From contig DJOT01000015.1 in assembly GCA_002439095.1 (NCBI GenBank), positions 69,909-133,908 of the forward strand: a stretch of 64,000 nucleotides of DNA. Direction: 5' to 3'. The stretch is from Bacteroidales bacterium UBA6431 (GTDB lineage Bacteria; Bacteroidota; Bacteroidia; Bacteroidales; UBA932). Below, one piece after another: positions 45,524 to 56,100 of the stretch. Within the stretch, counting starts at the first letter, position 1. Each line of letters opens with the position of its first letter. Both the position numbers and the translations under genes were made by a program. The notes under the pieces were generated by a model. That model was not told the origin of the DNA. It made no database searches and saw nothing but the letters and a program-made list of their open reading frames with translations.

Positions 45524-48500
45524 TTAAAATGATACGTTGAGACCGAAGGTGAAGCTCCTTGCCTGTGGGTATGAGTTGTAGTCATAGTAAGGTGTCGGGA
45601 AGCCGTCACCGCCTGCATCGAGGTTGGTGTTGACATCCGGGTCGATGCCAGAATAGCTGTTGAGGCAGAAGAGATTGCCGACAGTCGCATAGACGCGGAG
45701 GTTCTGCACTGAGATCTTCTCCATCCACTTCTTAGGGAAGGTATACCCGAGTGTCAGAGTATGGAGACGCAGATATGAGCCGTTCTCGATGAACTCGGAT
45801 GAGGTGATACCGTACTCGGAGTAAGGGATCGCGTGCTTCGCATTGGCGTTGAGCGCGGCAAGATCAGAAGGATCGGTCACGAGGTAGAGGGAGCCGTCGG
45901 ACTTCACATCGTAGGCCTTCCAGCAGTCGTTGACATAGGCAAGACGGTTCTCGCCGAGCTGGTTGTCCTTGTTGCCCATCATGGAGTGCATGGCGTTGGC
46001 GTTGTAGACCTTTCCGCCGAGGGCGTAGGTGAAGCCGAGGGAGAAGTCGAAGCCCTTGTAGTTGCCGAAGATGTTGAATCCGCCGGTGTGCTTAGGAACC
46101 ATCTCGCCGATCACGTCCACGTCGTCATCGTCGATGACTCCGTTCCCGTTGACATCCTTGAACTTGGCAGCTCCAGGGAATGCTGTCTGTCCGTCAGGGA
46201 CGAGAGCCTTGATTCCGGAAGGATAGTTGACAACCGAACCCTTGAAATCAGCAATTCCCTCCTTGAGGACATACTTGCCATCCACGAAGTTGAAGTCATC
46301 GATGGTATAGAAGCCTTCTGAAACATAGCCGGATACGATGCCGAGAGGCATGCCCTCACGGATTATGTAGTCATAGGTAGGCTTGCGCATGGATGAACCC
46401 CAGTTGGTGTGGGAGTCGGCATTGATGCCGTCAGGAAGATCCTCCACCATATTCTTGTTGTAAGAGTAGGTGACATTGGCCGAGAGGCTGAAGTCACGCT
46501 TGCTGATGATCTCGCCCGCGAGGGAGAGTTCGACACCCTTGTTGGAGGTGAGTCCGACATTCTGGAACTGGTAGGTGTAGCCTGATGAAGGGTCGCAAGG
46601 GATCTTCATGAGGATGTCACGGGTGTTGTTCCAGTAGAGGTCGACAGTACCGCGTACGCGGCTCTTGAGGATGCTGAAGTCGAGACCGAGGTTGCGGGAG
46701 ATGGTAGTCTCCCACTTGAGGTCAGGGTTGCTGAGCATGTCACCAGGGACATAGGAAGTCTGCTTGACACCGTCCACGGTAATGATTTTGGTGTTCCAGA
46801 ACTCCTTCCAGAGTGAAGGGCTGATGTTGTCAGAACCGGATGCACCGTAGGAGAAGCGCAGCTTGAGGTCATCGAGCCAGGTCTTGGTGCTCTGCATGAA
46901 GGACTCGTCAGACAGACGCCATGCGGCTGATGCTGCCGGGAAGTAGCCCCAATGGTTGTTAGGAGCGAACTTGGAAGAACCGTCCGCGCGCAGGGAGGCA
47001 GAGAAGAGGTAACGTCCCTTGTATGAGTAGTTTGCGCGACCGAACCATGAGAGGGTGTTGCTCGGGATGTCGACCTTGTTTGTGAAAGTGTCCTCCTTGG
47101 CGCCGTTGGAGTTGGTGCCGGTCATGTCGATCATGCCGAAAGCCTGATCCATGGTGAAGGCATCAGGATAGTAGTTGCCAGTGATGGTGGTGGTGGTGGA
47201 CTCGGAGTTGAGCACCTCGTTACCGGCGAGGATGGTCGCGCTATGGTCCTCGTTGGCAAACGGGATCGTGTAGCTTACTGTGGTGGTCCAGCGGTATCCG
47301 CTGCCTACTCCTCTGGTGAGCTTGGCCTGCTTGTGGCCGGTGCCGCTCGGGTGTCCGTTGTCCCAATATTTGGACTCGTTCCAGCTGCGGTTGACGCCAA
47401 GCTCAGACTTGGCCACGAGGCCCTTGAGAGGGTTCCAGGTAAGGCCGACATTTGCACGGAGGCGGCTGCGGGTACTGATGTTGTCGAAGTTGTTGAGCAC
47501 GTCAACCGGGTTGTACATGTCCTCGACACTGCTTGAACCGTTGCCGAAGTGGGTAGGGTTGCCGTCTCCGAGAGGGGTGTCGATCGGGCGGTAAGAGTAG
47601 GCAGAAGTAGCCCAATCAAACCTCGTTCCGAGAATCTCCATCTCGGTGTAGCGGAGGTCCATGTCGAACTGGAGCTGCTTGGTGATCTTCTGGGAGAGTT
47701 TGGCGTTGGCGCCGAACCTCTTGAAGCCTGACTTCATACGGATTCCGTCATCGTTGAGGTAGTTGGCGGACACGAAGTACTTGGTATCTGCGGTACCGCC
47801 GCTCAGGGAGATGTCGTGGTTCCAGGTGTTGGCCCCCTTCATCACATCGTTGATGTAGTTGTGGGAAGTCATGCTGCGGTAATCCTCGAGGTGGTTGCCG
47901 TACTGAGGGCCGAGGCCGAAGTACTGGGCGACACCGTCACCGTAAGAAGTACCATAAGCGGTGGCATAAGACCAGTTCCAGAGAACATAGTCATAAGCGT
48001 CCATCACAGGAAGGGTCTTAGGGTTCTCCTTGTACTGATAGTACATGCCGTAGCGGACCTGAGCCTTGCCCTCGGTACCGCCCTTGGTGGTGATGAGGAT
48101 AACGCCGTTGGCACCGCGGGCTCCGTAGATTGCCGTGGAAGCCGCATCCTTGAGCACATCGATGGACTCGATATTGTCTGCGGGGATGTCATCGATGCTG
48201 CTTACCTGCACACCGTCAACGATATACATAGGATCGTTGGACTGGCTGATGGAGCCGCCGCCGCGCACGCGGATGGATGAAGATCCGCCAGGACGGCCAT
48301 CCTGAGCCATCACGTTGACACCGGCGAGCTTGCCCTGAAGAGCCTGGGCCACAGTAGCCACAGGAACCTTGGCGATGTCCTTGCCGGTCACTGAAGATAC
48401 CGAACCGGTGAGGTCACGTCTCTTAACTGTCTGATAACCGATGACAACCACGTCATCAAGGAAAACAGAACTCTCTTCAAGAACAAAATTGTAGACGCTC

Positions 48501-48772
48501 TTGCCGGATGTAACCTGGGCAGTGGCATCTGTGTAGCCGACACATGAGGCTACGAGAGTGGAGTTTGCAGGGACTGACAGGGTCCAGTTGCCTTCGGCAT
48601 CAGTCATAGAGCCGGTAGTCGTGCCGGACACGACCACATAAGCGCCGATCACCGGCACTCCCTTGGCATCCTTGACAGTTCCTGATACATTCTGCTGCGC
48701 AAAAGCCGAGACACCCGCGAAAACAAGGGCGACTGCGGCAAGCACAGCTCTTCTAAGATGAAACTTCATCAT
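45524..48772 (-). CDS. SusC-family TonB-dependent outer-membrane transporter (pair 2)
   Basis: This 1082-residue protein starts at 48772 (MMKFHLRRAVLAAVALV signal); the frame extends 14 codons upstream without signal character. Domains are CarboxypepD_reg-like (about 27-110), plug (about 115-240; VVVIGYQTVKRRDLTGSVSS, AIYGARGANGV) and beta-barrel ending GLNVSF. The plug region is nearly the same as pair 1, indicating duplication, while the barrel loops differ. A -7 box TATATTTG is about 90 bases upstream, giving this pair its own promoter. Confidence 0.95.
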   Translation of the reverse strand: MMKFHLRRAVLAAVALVFAGVSAFAQQNVSGTVKDAKGVPVIGAYVVVSGTTTGSMTDAEGNWTLSVPANSTLVASCVGYTDATAQVTSGKSVYNFVLEESSVFLDDVVVIGYQTVKRRDLTGSVSSVTGKDIAKVPVATVAQALQGKLAGVNVMAQDGRPGGSSSIRVRGGGSISQSNDPMYIVDGVQVSSIDDIPADNIESIDVLKDAASTAIYGARGANGVILITTKGGTEGKAQVRYGMYYQYKENPKTLPVMDAYDYVLWNWSYATAYGTSYGDGVAQYFGLGPQYGNHLEDYRSMTSHNYINDVMKGANTWNHDISLSGGTADTKYFVSANYLNDDGIRMKSGFKRFGANAKLSQKITKQLQFDMDLRYTEMEILGTRFDWATSAYSYRPIDTPLGDGNPTHFGNGSSSVEDMYNPVDVLNNFDNISTRSRLRANVGLTWNPLKGLVAKSELGVNRSWNESKYWDNGHPSGTGHKQAKLTRGVGSGYRWTTTVSYTIPFANEDHSATILAGNEVLNSESTTTTITGNYYPDAFTMDQAFGMIDMTGTNSNGAKEDTFTNKVDIPSNTLSWFGRANYSYKGRYLFSASLRADGSSKFAPNNHWGYFPAASAAWRLSDESFMQSTKTWLDDLKLRFSYGASGSDNISPSLWKEFWNTKIITVDGVKQTSYVPGDMLSNPDLKWETTISRNLGLDFSILKSRVRGTVDLYWNNTRDILMKIPCDPSSGYTYQFQNVGLTSNKGVELSLAGEIISKRDFSLSANVTYSYNKNMVEDLPDGINADSHTNWGSSMRKPTYDYIIREGMPLGIVSGYVSEGFYTIDDFNFVDGKYVLKEGIADFKGSVVNYPSGIKALVPDGQTAFPGAAKFKDVNGNGVIDDDDVDVIGEMVPKHTGGFNIFGNYKGFDFSLGFTYALGGKVYNANAMHSMMGNKDNQLGENRLAYVNDCWKAYDVKSDGSLYLVTDPSDLAALNANAKHAIPYSEYGITSSEFIENGSYLRLHTLTLGYTFPKKWMEKISVQNLRVYATVGNLFCLNSYSGIDPDVNTNLDAGGDGFPTPYYDYNSYPQARSFTFGLNVSF

Positions 48773-48862
48773 AGGGATCACTGTAAAAATGGTTAAACAA
48801 AGTTGATTGGTCAAAAACTAATTATGTAGTCTCGTTTCCTTTCGTTTATAGCGTACAAGATG

Positions 48863-48870
48863 CAAATATA
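48863..48870 (-). promoter_or_regulatory. -7 box for SusC pair 2
   Basis: The minus strand reads TATATTTG, matching TAnnTTTG, about 90 bases before ATG 48772. The surrounding gap (48773-48983) is AT-rich and holds no gene. Confidence 0.45.
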
Positions 48871-48983
48871 GTGATTCCCCGGTAATAATTAGCAATTCTT
48901 TAATTAAAAATATTTTTAAAAAGGCGGGGCAGCAATAAAAATGCTGCTCCGCCCATACATTATATATAAGGTAATCTGTCCTT

Positions 48984-51167
48984 CTATCTCCTCCACCTCG
49001 GGTCACCGATACCCTTGGTGTAGATTTCGTGGTTGTGAACCTTATCCGTGTTGTTGAAGTACAGGCCGTCGAGGTTGTCGATCTCATGCACATCCTTGTC
49101 CCCGCTCTTGTGAGGAGGGTTAGGGTTCTTCATCAACTCGGTCGGAGAGATAGGGTTTTCACCGACTTTCACTACGAGAGCGTCAGCACCGTTAATCACG
49201 CCAGGAGTGTATTTGAGGAATGCCCCGGCACTGTTCTTCTTGGCACTGAAGGCTGCGGAGGTGAAGATCTTGTCATCGACCTGCTTTGCCCCGTCCGAGC
49301 TTGAGGAGTAGTTGTCAGCGATGTCGAACGTCACCTCCTTGGAGTCTCCGTTGATCTGCCTGATATCCATGCCCTCGAAGTAGAGTCCGCGATCATCTCC
49401 CTCCTGCGCCGTCTGGATAAAGAGGTTCTTTTTCACCACGATCTTGCTGCCGCTCGGCAAGTACCTAAGGTCAAATATCTTGCGTCCCTTGGAGCGGGTG
49501 CTGAAGTTGACGAAGGTGTTGTTCTCGAGGGTGATGTTGTACTGCACGCTTGAAGGCCACTTGAGGTTCTTGCCGCCGTCGGTGAACATGCAGGTGCGTG
49601 GAGAATCATAGAAGGTGTTGTTGCGCACCACAAGGTTCTTGTAGATATTGGACTTCGGGTCCTTGCCGTCGCCGGCGAACCAGGCGTAGCCGCGGCCGCT
49701 GTTGTCGTAGTAGCCGCAGTTGTAGAAGAGGCAGTCCTCGATCAGCATGTTCTCGAATATCTTGCGCTTCGAACCCTGCACGCGTATGAAGCCGCGGATC
49801 ATCCTCTGGAAAGTGCAGTTGCGCACCTCGAAAGAGGAGAACGTCACCGCCATGCCGTTGGAATACATGTTGGCGAAGTAGTTGCCGGTAGCCTTGCCGT
49901 CCCCGAAGTTGGTAGCGAGCGGACAGTCGAAGTCAATGCCTTCGAAAACGAGAGACTTGACATTGATAGGCGCATCGCTCTCTCCGGCCTGAGGCGGGCG
50001 TCCGAACATGAAGTTGCAGGACGCGGCCGAGCCGTCAGGGTTGAGAGACATGCCGCCGAGATAGATCTTGGCGCGCAGCCCCTTCGCGAGGTCTTCGGCC
50101 CTTGTGCGCATGGTGAAGCCCTTGCAGAGGGTAGGGTTGGTGGCGAAGTAGTAGGCCTTGCCGCCCTCAAGCTCGTAGATGGTGCCCTCGGCCAGCTCGG
50201 CGTTGTTGGTGTAGTCGGTGAGAATCTTGTCCAGACACATTGCCTTGTACTCCACGGCCCCCGGGATGGTGTCCTCCTGCCATACCTCGTGCTTGAGGAA
50301 GATAGGTTCGCCAGGGTCGCCGTCGGTGCGGACCGTACGGGTGTTGTACAGGGCGTCCACGTAGATAGGGATGTTCTCGTTGACCATGTTCACGACATAG
50401 ACGCTGTTCTTCTGGAGTCCGTCTATCTCGATGTATCCGCGCTCCTTGTCCTCCTCGTTCAGATAGTACTTCTGCCATTTGGTAGGCACCACAGCATCGG
50501 GGTTGGTAGGAGAAGCCTCCACCTTGACATAATGCACGACGAAACGGCCGTCATCTCCCACCTCGAAGTGCTCCTTATATGTGCCCGGGTCACCGGAGTT
50601 GGCGTAGTCCAGGTCGAGGTTGACACGGAAAGTGGTCTTGGTGATGCTCCCCACCTCGAACACGTCAGGGGTGTCGTAACGGATCTCGGTGTCGAGGCCG
50701 AACCAGTCAGCCCAGTGGCGGCCGTCACCGTAGCCATACCACTTGGAGTGGTACTCGGGCCCCTTATTGGAGAGGGTGCGTATCGCGAAACGGTAACTTG
50801 TACTGTAGTTGAGGTGCTTGATCACGAGGTCCAACACGTCAGGCTTCACGATGGTGTCGAAAACTATATTGGCCGGGTTCTCCCAGTCGGATGCGAGCCC
50901 GGATGAGACGTTCGGCTGGAGGGCCATCTTGATCTCGTAGCCGGCGCAGCCGTCCACTCCGTACCAGTAGAGGTGGACGTCATTGAGATCCTCCACCGCA
51001 CAGGCATAAGGGTCATTGGACTTCGCCGTGTTGTGCTCCTTGCGGAACATGGTCATGAATTCCCGCTCCGGAGCATCGTCGTAGACTCCCTTCATCTCCT
51101 TTGTGCAGGAGAAGAGCGATGCGGCGGCGAGCGCAGCCAGACCTATGTATATGTATTTGAATTTCAT
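48984..51167 (-). CDS. Surface lipoprotein of DUF4957/DUF5123 type
   Basis: This 727-residue lipoprotein has lipobox LFSC at 18-21. Two fibronectin-III-like regions (about 40-310) precede a right-handed beta-helix (about 320-640) with repeated turns such as VKSLVFEGIDFDCP, FEVRNCTFQRMI, LIEDCLFYNCGYYDN and ITLENNTFVNFS. This order is typical of DUF4957/DUF5123 proteins found next to SusC/SusD in pectin loci. They are thought to bind pectic glycans at the surface, as SusE/F do for starch; no lyase catalytic set is obvious. It is the last gene of the pair-3 transcript, 15 bases after the SusD stop. Confidence 0.78.
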   Translation of the reverse strand: MKFKYIYIGLAALAAASLFSCTKEMKGVYDDAPEREFMTMFRKEHNTAKSNDPYACAVEDLNDVHLYWYGVDGCAGYEIKMALQPNVSSGLASDWENPANIVFDTIVKPDVLDLVIKHLNYSTSYRFAIRTLSNKGPEYHSKWYGYGDGRHWADWFGLDTEIRYDTPDVFEVGSITKTTFRVNLDLDYANSGDPGTYKEHFEVGDDGRFVVHYVKVEASPTNPDAVVPTKWQKYYLNEEDKERGYIEIDGLQKNSVYVVNMVNENIPIYVDALYNTRTVRTDGDPGEPIFLKHEVWQEDTIPGAVEYKAMCLDKILTDYTNNAELAEGTIYELEGGKAYYFATNPTLCKGFTMRTRAEDLAKGLRAKIYLGGMSLNPDGSAASCNFMFGRPPQAGESDAPINVKSLVFEGIDFDCPLATNFGDGKATGNYFANMYSNGMAVTFSSFEVRNCTFQRMIRGFIRVQGSKRKIFENMLIEDCLFYNCGYYDNSGRGYAWFAGDGKDPKSNIYKNLVVRNNTFYDSPRTCMFTDGGKNLKWPSSVQYNITLENNTFVNFSTRSKGRKIFDLRYLPSGSKIVVKKNLFIQTAQEGDDRGLYFEGMDIRQINGDSKEVTFDIADNYSSSSDGAKQVDDKIFTSAAFSAKKNSAGAFLKYTPGVINGADALVVKVGENPISPTELMKNPNPPHKSGDKDVHEIDNLDGLYFNNTDKVHNHEIYTKGIGDPRWRR

Positions 51168-51182
51168 GTCTATGAATGTTTA

Positions 51183-53174
51183 TCAATTGTAACCGTAGTA
51201 GTTCTTGTATACTCCGCCGCTGCGCTGGATGGCGGTACGCGGATAAGGGATGATATAGCGGACAGGAGGCAGGTTGTCAACTGAAGGCGTCTCGAGAGCG
51301 CCGTCCCTGACCACGGAGATGATGCCTGTCTGGTCGGCACGGATGAAGCCGAAGAACGAGTAGAGCATCCTGTCTTCAGGGCAGCCTACGCCGTCGTTCC
51401 ACCAGCCGAACATGGAAGCCTGCTGCCAGTCTCCTCCCGGGTGAACATGACTCTTGTACAGGTCATAGAACGTCACCACGTCCAGAGCGGTGTTAGGATA
51501 GACTGAGACATCGCCCGGATTAGGCTGCGCGTCCTTGTAGAAGATGTCGTATGGGATGTTGTCCCAGAACTCCGGATCCTTCCCGTCGTGTATGGCGACA
51601 GACTCAAGATAGTCGGACGAGCCGGCCCCGTTCTCCGCCACGCCGTAGTAGCGCAGGAATGTCCAGTAGAGTTCCTCGGAATACATGTTGTTGCGCACAA
51701 GGTCTTTCCAGCGCATGTTCTCACCGGCGAACTCGAATTTCCTCTCGTCCAGCACGGCCTTGAGGAAGGTCTCCTTGGAGGCGCTGACCTCGCTCAGATA
51801 GCTTTCGACCTTGCCGCTGTCCTTGAATGCGCGGCTACGCACCTGCCTGAGGGCGTCGACGGCTTTCGCCCCGTCTGCCCCGGCGACTCCGCCATCGATT
51901 TCATTGACAGCCTCGGCGTACATCAGGAGCACATCGGCATAGCGCATGTAAGGGTAGTTGATGCCCGTGTTGCCTGCGCTGTTGGTGCCAAGGGAAGAGG
52001 TGGACCAGAGCTTTGACCACTTGTTGTTGAAGACGGTGCGGTCGTTGAGCAGGACAGGAGTCCCGTCGTACTGGTAGTACCACATGCCGTTGACATAGTC
52101 CCTTCTGAGGTCGTCCTCGTCGAAGAGGAAGCGGTAGAGAGCGTTGAGCCTGGCATTGCCGCTGCTGGCGCCCCAGATGTTCTTGCCAGCGGTGTTGCCC
52201 TCGTAGACCTGGCTGGTAGGGCCCTGGATGTAGCCGATGTTGCCGGTGCTGTTCTTGGCGAAAGGTATCTCGAAGATAGGGTCGTCATTGTTGACCACCA
52301 CGTAGTTGCACTCATTGATGAAGACCTGGTTGTACGGCAGGCTGAGGCTGTGGCGTCCGGAGACGATCACGGAGTCGCAGTAGTCACGGGCGATCTTGTA
52401 GTAGTCCTGATAGTTGGCAGGACGCTTCATGCTGCCGTAGCTCGAAGGGTCTGAGGTGTCCGGACGGAGTGAATATCCGCCGCAGGTCAGGGCCATGCGG
52501 GCTATCATCGCCCAGCAGAACTCCTTGGACACTCTCTCGACACCACCGCTGAGGTCGGCCGCGAACTGCATCTTCGGGGCTATCCCCTTGAGGTCTTCGA
52601 TAAGGGCCTTGTGCACCTCTTCGCGGTCAGTCACCGGGAGGAGGAGAGACTTGTTGTCATCGGTACCGCTCATCGGGCTCATCGAAAACGGGATGTCCCC
52701 GAAGAGAGTGATGAGGTCGTGGTAGAACATGGCACGCATCACCTTGGCCTCCCCCATCATCTGAAGCAGATCCTCATTGTCCTCTGCAGTATAGAGAGGG
52801 CTGTTCTCAAGCTGATATATGAAGTTGTTGGCGTACTCCACACCCTTGTAGGCCGCATTCCAGGTGCTGGCGATAGCTCCTCCGAGAGGAGTGCAGTCGA
52901 AACGGCGGTAGCTGTCGTTGGTGGAGACGTCACTGGTGTACATGGCCATGTCCACATCGCTGTTGAAGCAGAATGTGCTGAGATAGGCCTGCCCGTATGT
53001 ATTTGAACTGAGCATCTGGGCGTATACCCCGTTGAGGGCACGGTTGACCTCCGTCTTGTCATTGAAGACATAGTCGTTGTCATACTTGGACGGCGCATCC
53101 ACCCTAAGGAAATCGTTGCAGGAAGACAATGACGCAAGTGCAAGTCCGGCAGCGATAATGTATTTTATTTTCAT
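51183..53174 (-). CDS. SusD-family glycan-binding lipoprotein (pair 3)
   Basis: This 663-residue lipoprotein starts at 53174 (MKIKYIIAAGLALASLSSC, then NDFLRVDAPSKYDND). The frame begins four codons earlier at another ATG, but this start gives the cleaner signal. The helical SusD core includes MMGEAKVMRAMFYHDLITLFGDIPFS, with canonical MRYADVLLMYAEAVNE. It lacks the C-terminal extension of pairs 1 and 2 and is therefore a separate lineage. It follows SusC by 16 bases and precedes the DUF4957/DUF5123 lipoprotein. Confidence 0.92.
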   Translation of the reverse strand: MKIKYIIAAGLALASLSSCNDFLRVDAPSKYDNDYVFNDKTEVNRALNGVYAQMLSSNTYGQAYLSTFCFNSDVDMAMYTSDVSTNDSYRRFDCTPLGGAIASTWNAAYKGVEYANNFIYQLENSPLYTAEDNEDLLQMMGEAKVMRAMFYHDLITLFGDIPFSMSPMSGTDDNKSLLLPVTDREEVHKALIEDLKGIAPKMQFAADLSGGVERVSKEFCWAMIARMALTCGGYSLRPDTSDPSSYGSMKRPANYQDYYKIARDYCDSVIVSGRHSLSLPYNQVFINECNYVVVNNDDPIFEIPFAKNSTGNIGYIQGPTSQVYEGNTAGKNIWGASSGNARLNALYRFLFDEDDLRRDYVNGMWYYQYDGTPVLLNDRTVFNNKWSKLWSTSSLGTNSAGNTGINYPYMRYADVLLMYAEAVNEIDGGVAGADGAKAVDALRQVRSRAFKDSGKVESYLSEVSASKETFLKAVLDERKFEFAGENMRWKDLVRNNMYSEELYWTFLRYYGVAENGAGSSDYLESVAIHDGKDPEFWDNIPYDIFYKDAQPNPGDVSVYPNTALDVVTFYDLYKSHVHPGGDWQQASMFGWWNDGVGCPEDRMLYSFFGFIRADQTGIISVVRDGALETPSVDNLPPVRYIIPYPRTAIQRSGGVYKNYYGYN

Positions 53175-53190
53175 GATTCTGTCCATTAAA

Positions 53191-56100
53191 TTAGAATGTG
53201 AGGTTCACGCCGAAGACGAAACTGCGGTTGCGCGGGTAGCGGTTGTAGTCCATACCGCAGGTGAGACCTGTCTGCACATCCACCTCCGGGTCATAACCGG
53301 AGTAGTTGGTGATGATGAAGAGGTTGGTGGCGCTGACATAGAGACGGAGCCTTGAGAGTCCGGCCTTGCGAACGATGTTCTGCGGCAGGGTATAGCCGAC
53401 GGTGAGATCCTGACAGCGCAGGAACGAGCCGTCCTCTATGAAGTAGGAGTGGGTGATCTTGTTGGTCACGTCAGCCGGATTCCAAAGGGTCACACCCTCA
53501 TTGGCGGCCTTGTAGATCTCCACGGAGTTGTCCACCCAGTAGTTCTTGTAGTAGTTGTCTCCGTCCGCCGGATTATAGTAGTGCCAGCGGTTCTCGGAGA
53601 ATTTACCGAGAACATTGTAGAACTTCTTGTTGTTGCCCTCTGACGATGACAGCTGATAGGCTGTGGCATTGTTGACGTCGAAGTCGTACATGTAGTTGAA
53701 GTTGATGGAGAAGTCGAAGTTCTTCCACTGGCCGGAGAATCCGAATCCGCCCTGGAACTTAGGGTTGGTGTTGCCTATCACGGTGCGGTCGTACTCGTCG
53801 ATGATGCCGTCAGGGGTGCCGTCAGGGCCGGAGATGTCCTTGAACTTGATCTTGCCCGGGAGGGTCGGGTCGCCGGAGTTGCTGGATCCTGAGACCTTGT
53901 TGATCACCGTGCCCTCCTTAGGGATGGCGAGGAAGTTCTGGTTCTGGTCGAAGTCGAACTCGTCGAAGCCGTAGAGGCCGTCGTAGATGAATCCGTAGAT
54001 GAGTCCGACCTGGTCGCCCACCTTGAGGCAGTAGTCGTTGTAGCTTGACTTCCAACGGTCGTTCTGGTCCCAGATCACGTCATCGGTGTCGTTGAGCTTG
54101 TCAACCACCATCTTGTTGAATCCGAAAGAGAGGTTGCCGCTGAGCACATAGTCACTCCCGCGCAGGATGTCCCCGTTCACGGTGAGCTCGACTCCCCTAT
54201 TGGTCACCTGGCCTATGTTGCGGATCTGGCGGGTATAGCCCGATACGGTAGGCACGTCGGAGGTATAAAGGAGGTCGCTGGTGGTGTTCCAGTAGACTTC
54301 AGGGGTGACGGAGAGCCTGTCCTTGAAGAATCCCATGTCGAGGGCGAGGTTGCGGGTGAGGGTGGTCTCCCACTTGATCTTGGTGTTCGGGTATGTGCTG
54401 CCGTCGCCGATGACATAGTACTGCTCCCCGTTCTCAGTGGCTTCACCGAAGCCCGGGCCGCCGCTTGTGGCTATCGTGTAGAGGAATCTCCACATGTCGT
54501 TGCTGATGCGGTTGTTGCCGACCTTTCCGATGGCTGCCCTGAGCTTGAGGTTGCTGATGACAGGGTTGTACTGGAGGAAATCCTCCTCGGATGCCACCCA
54601 GGCTCCGGACACTGAAGGGAAGTAGCCCCACTGCGAACCGGGAGCGAACTTGGTGGAACCGTCAGCACGCATCGTCAGCGAGAGGAGGTACTTGTGCATA
54701 TAGTTGTAGTTGGCCTGGCCGAAGAACGAGGCAGTGCGGTCAGCCGTTGAGAGGGATGTCGTCGCCTTCCACGGCGTGCCGAGGTTCATGTTGTCGATGG
54801 CCTTGTCGGCAGAGATGTAACGCGGGAAGTACCTGTTGGTCATGCTCCTTGACTTGGTCTGCGAGCTCTGGATCTCCTGTCCGAGCAAGAACGAGAAGTT
54901 GTGCTCGTCCTTGAGGCTGAAGCCGTAGGAGGCGGTGTTGGTCCAGATGAACTTCTCGCCCTGGGAGCTGCTAATGGACGCCACCGGGAGCTTGTTGTTG
55001 GCCTGGCCGGTGCTTGTCATGGCTCCGTAGAAACGGTTGTCATCGCTGAACGAAAGGGCTATCGTACCTTCCGAGCGGAGCACGAGGCCTTTGAGAGGCT
55101 TCCATTCGAGCCCGACCTGGTTGGTGATGGAGTAGCTGTGCTTCTTGCGGGTGTTCTCGCTGATGTCGTTCTTAGGATTGGTGTATTCGAACACCTTCTC
55201 GTCATCAGGGTCAACGGTGGCCGGATCCCAGAACGCAAACTCGTGCAGTCCGTTGGTAGGACGGTAGCGAAGCACGTCGATGATGCCACCGGAGCCGATG
55301 TTGTTGCCGCCGGCACCTGTGTCGCGGCGGTAGGTGAACTTAGGGTTGAAGCTGAGGGTGAGTTTGTCGGTGAGGGCTGAGCTGAACTTCATGTTGAGGT
55401 TGGTGCGGCGCACACCCGAGCCGAGTATGATACCCTTGTCCTCGGACTGGGTGAGGGAGATGTTGAAGCGGAGCTTCTCGGTACCGCCGCCCACGGTGAC
55501 GTTGGTGGAGTAGTTGAGCGGTGTCTCGCCCATCACCTCGTCCTGCCAGTCGTGGGTAGGAGCCCTCTTGTATACGTCAAGGTCCATCGGGTTGCCGAAG
55601 TTGGCTCGGAAGTACTGCGCTGCGGAGCTGCGGTTGCCGCCTGCCGCCGCCCAGTCATACTGGTAGCGCACGAAGTTGTAGGTATCCATCAGGTCGAGCT
55701 TTTTGGAAAGCTTGCTCACGGAGACCTGGGAGTTGAATCCGACCTGCACCTTGCCTGCACGGGCAGCCTTGGTGGTCACCACAACTACACCGTTGCCACC
55801 CCTGGCACCGTAGATGGCGGTCAGGGACGCATCCTTGAGGATGTCGATGGAGGCGATGTCGGTAGGAGGAATGTCGTTGATATTGTCTGTCTGGAATCCG
55901 TCCACGATGTAGAGAGGATCGTTGCTCTGGGTGACGGAGGTGCCGCCGCGCACGCGGATGTTGATGTCCGCTCCCGGAGCGCCATCGACAGTGGTCACCT
56001 GAACACCGGCCACCTTACCCTGAAGGGCCACGGCCGCTGAAGTCACAGGAACGGTTGCCAATTTGGTTCCGGATACAGATCCGACGGAACCGGTGAGGTC

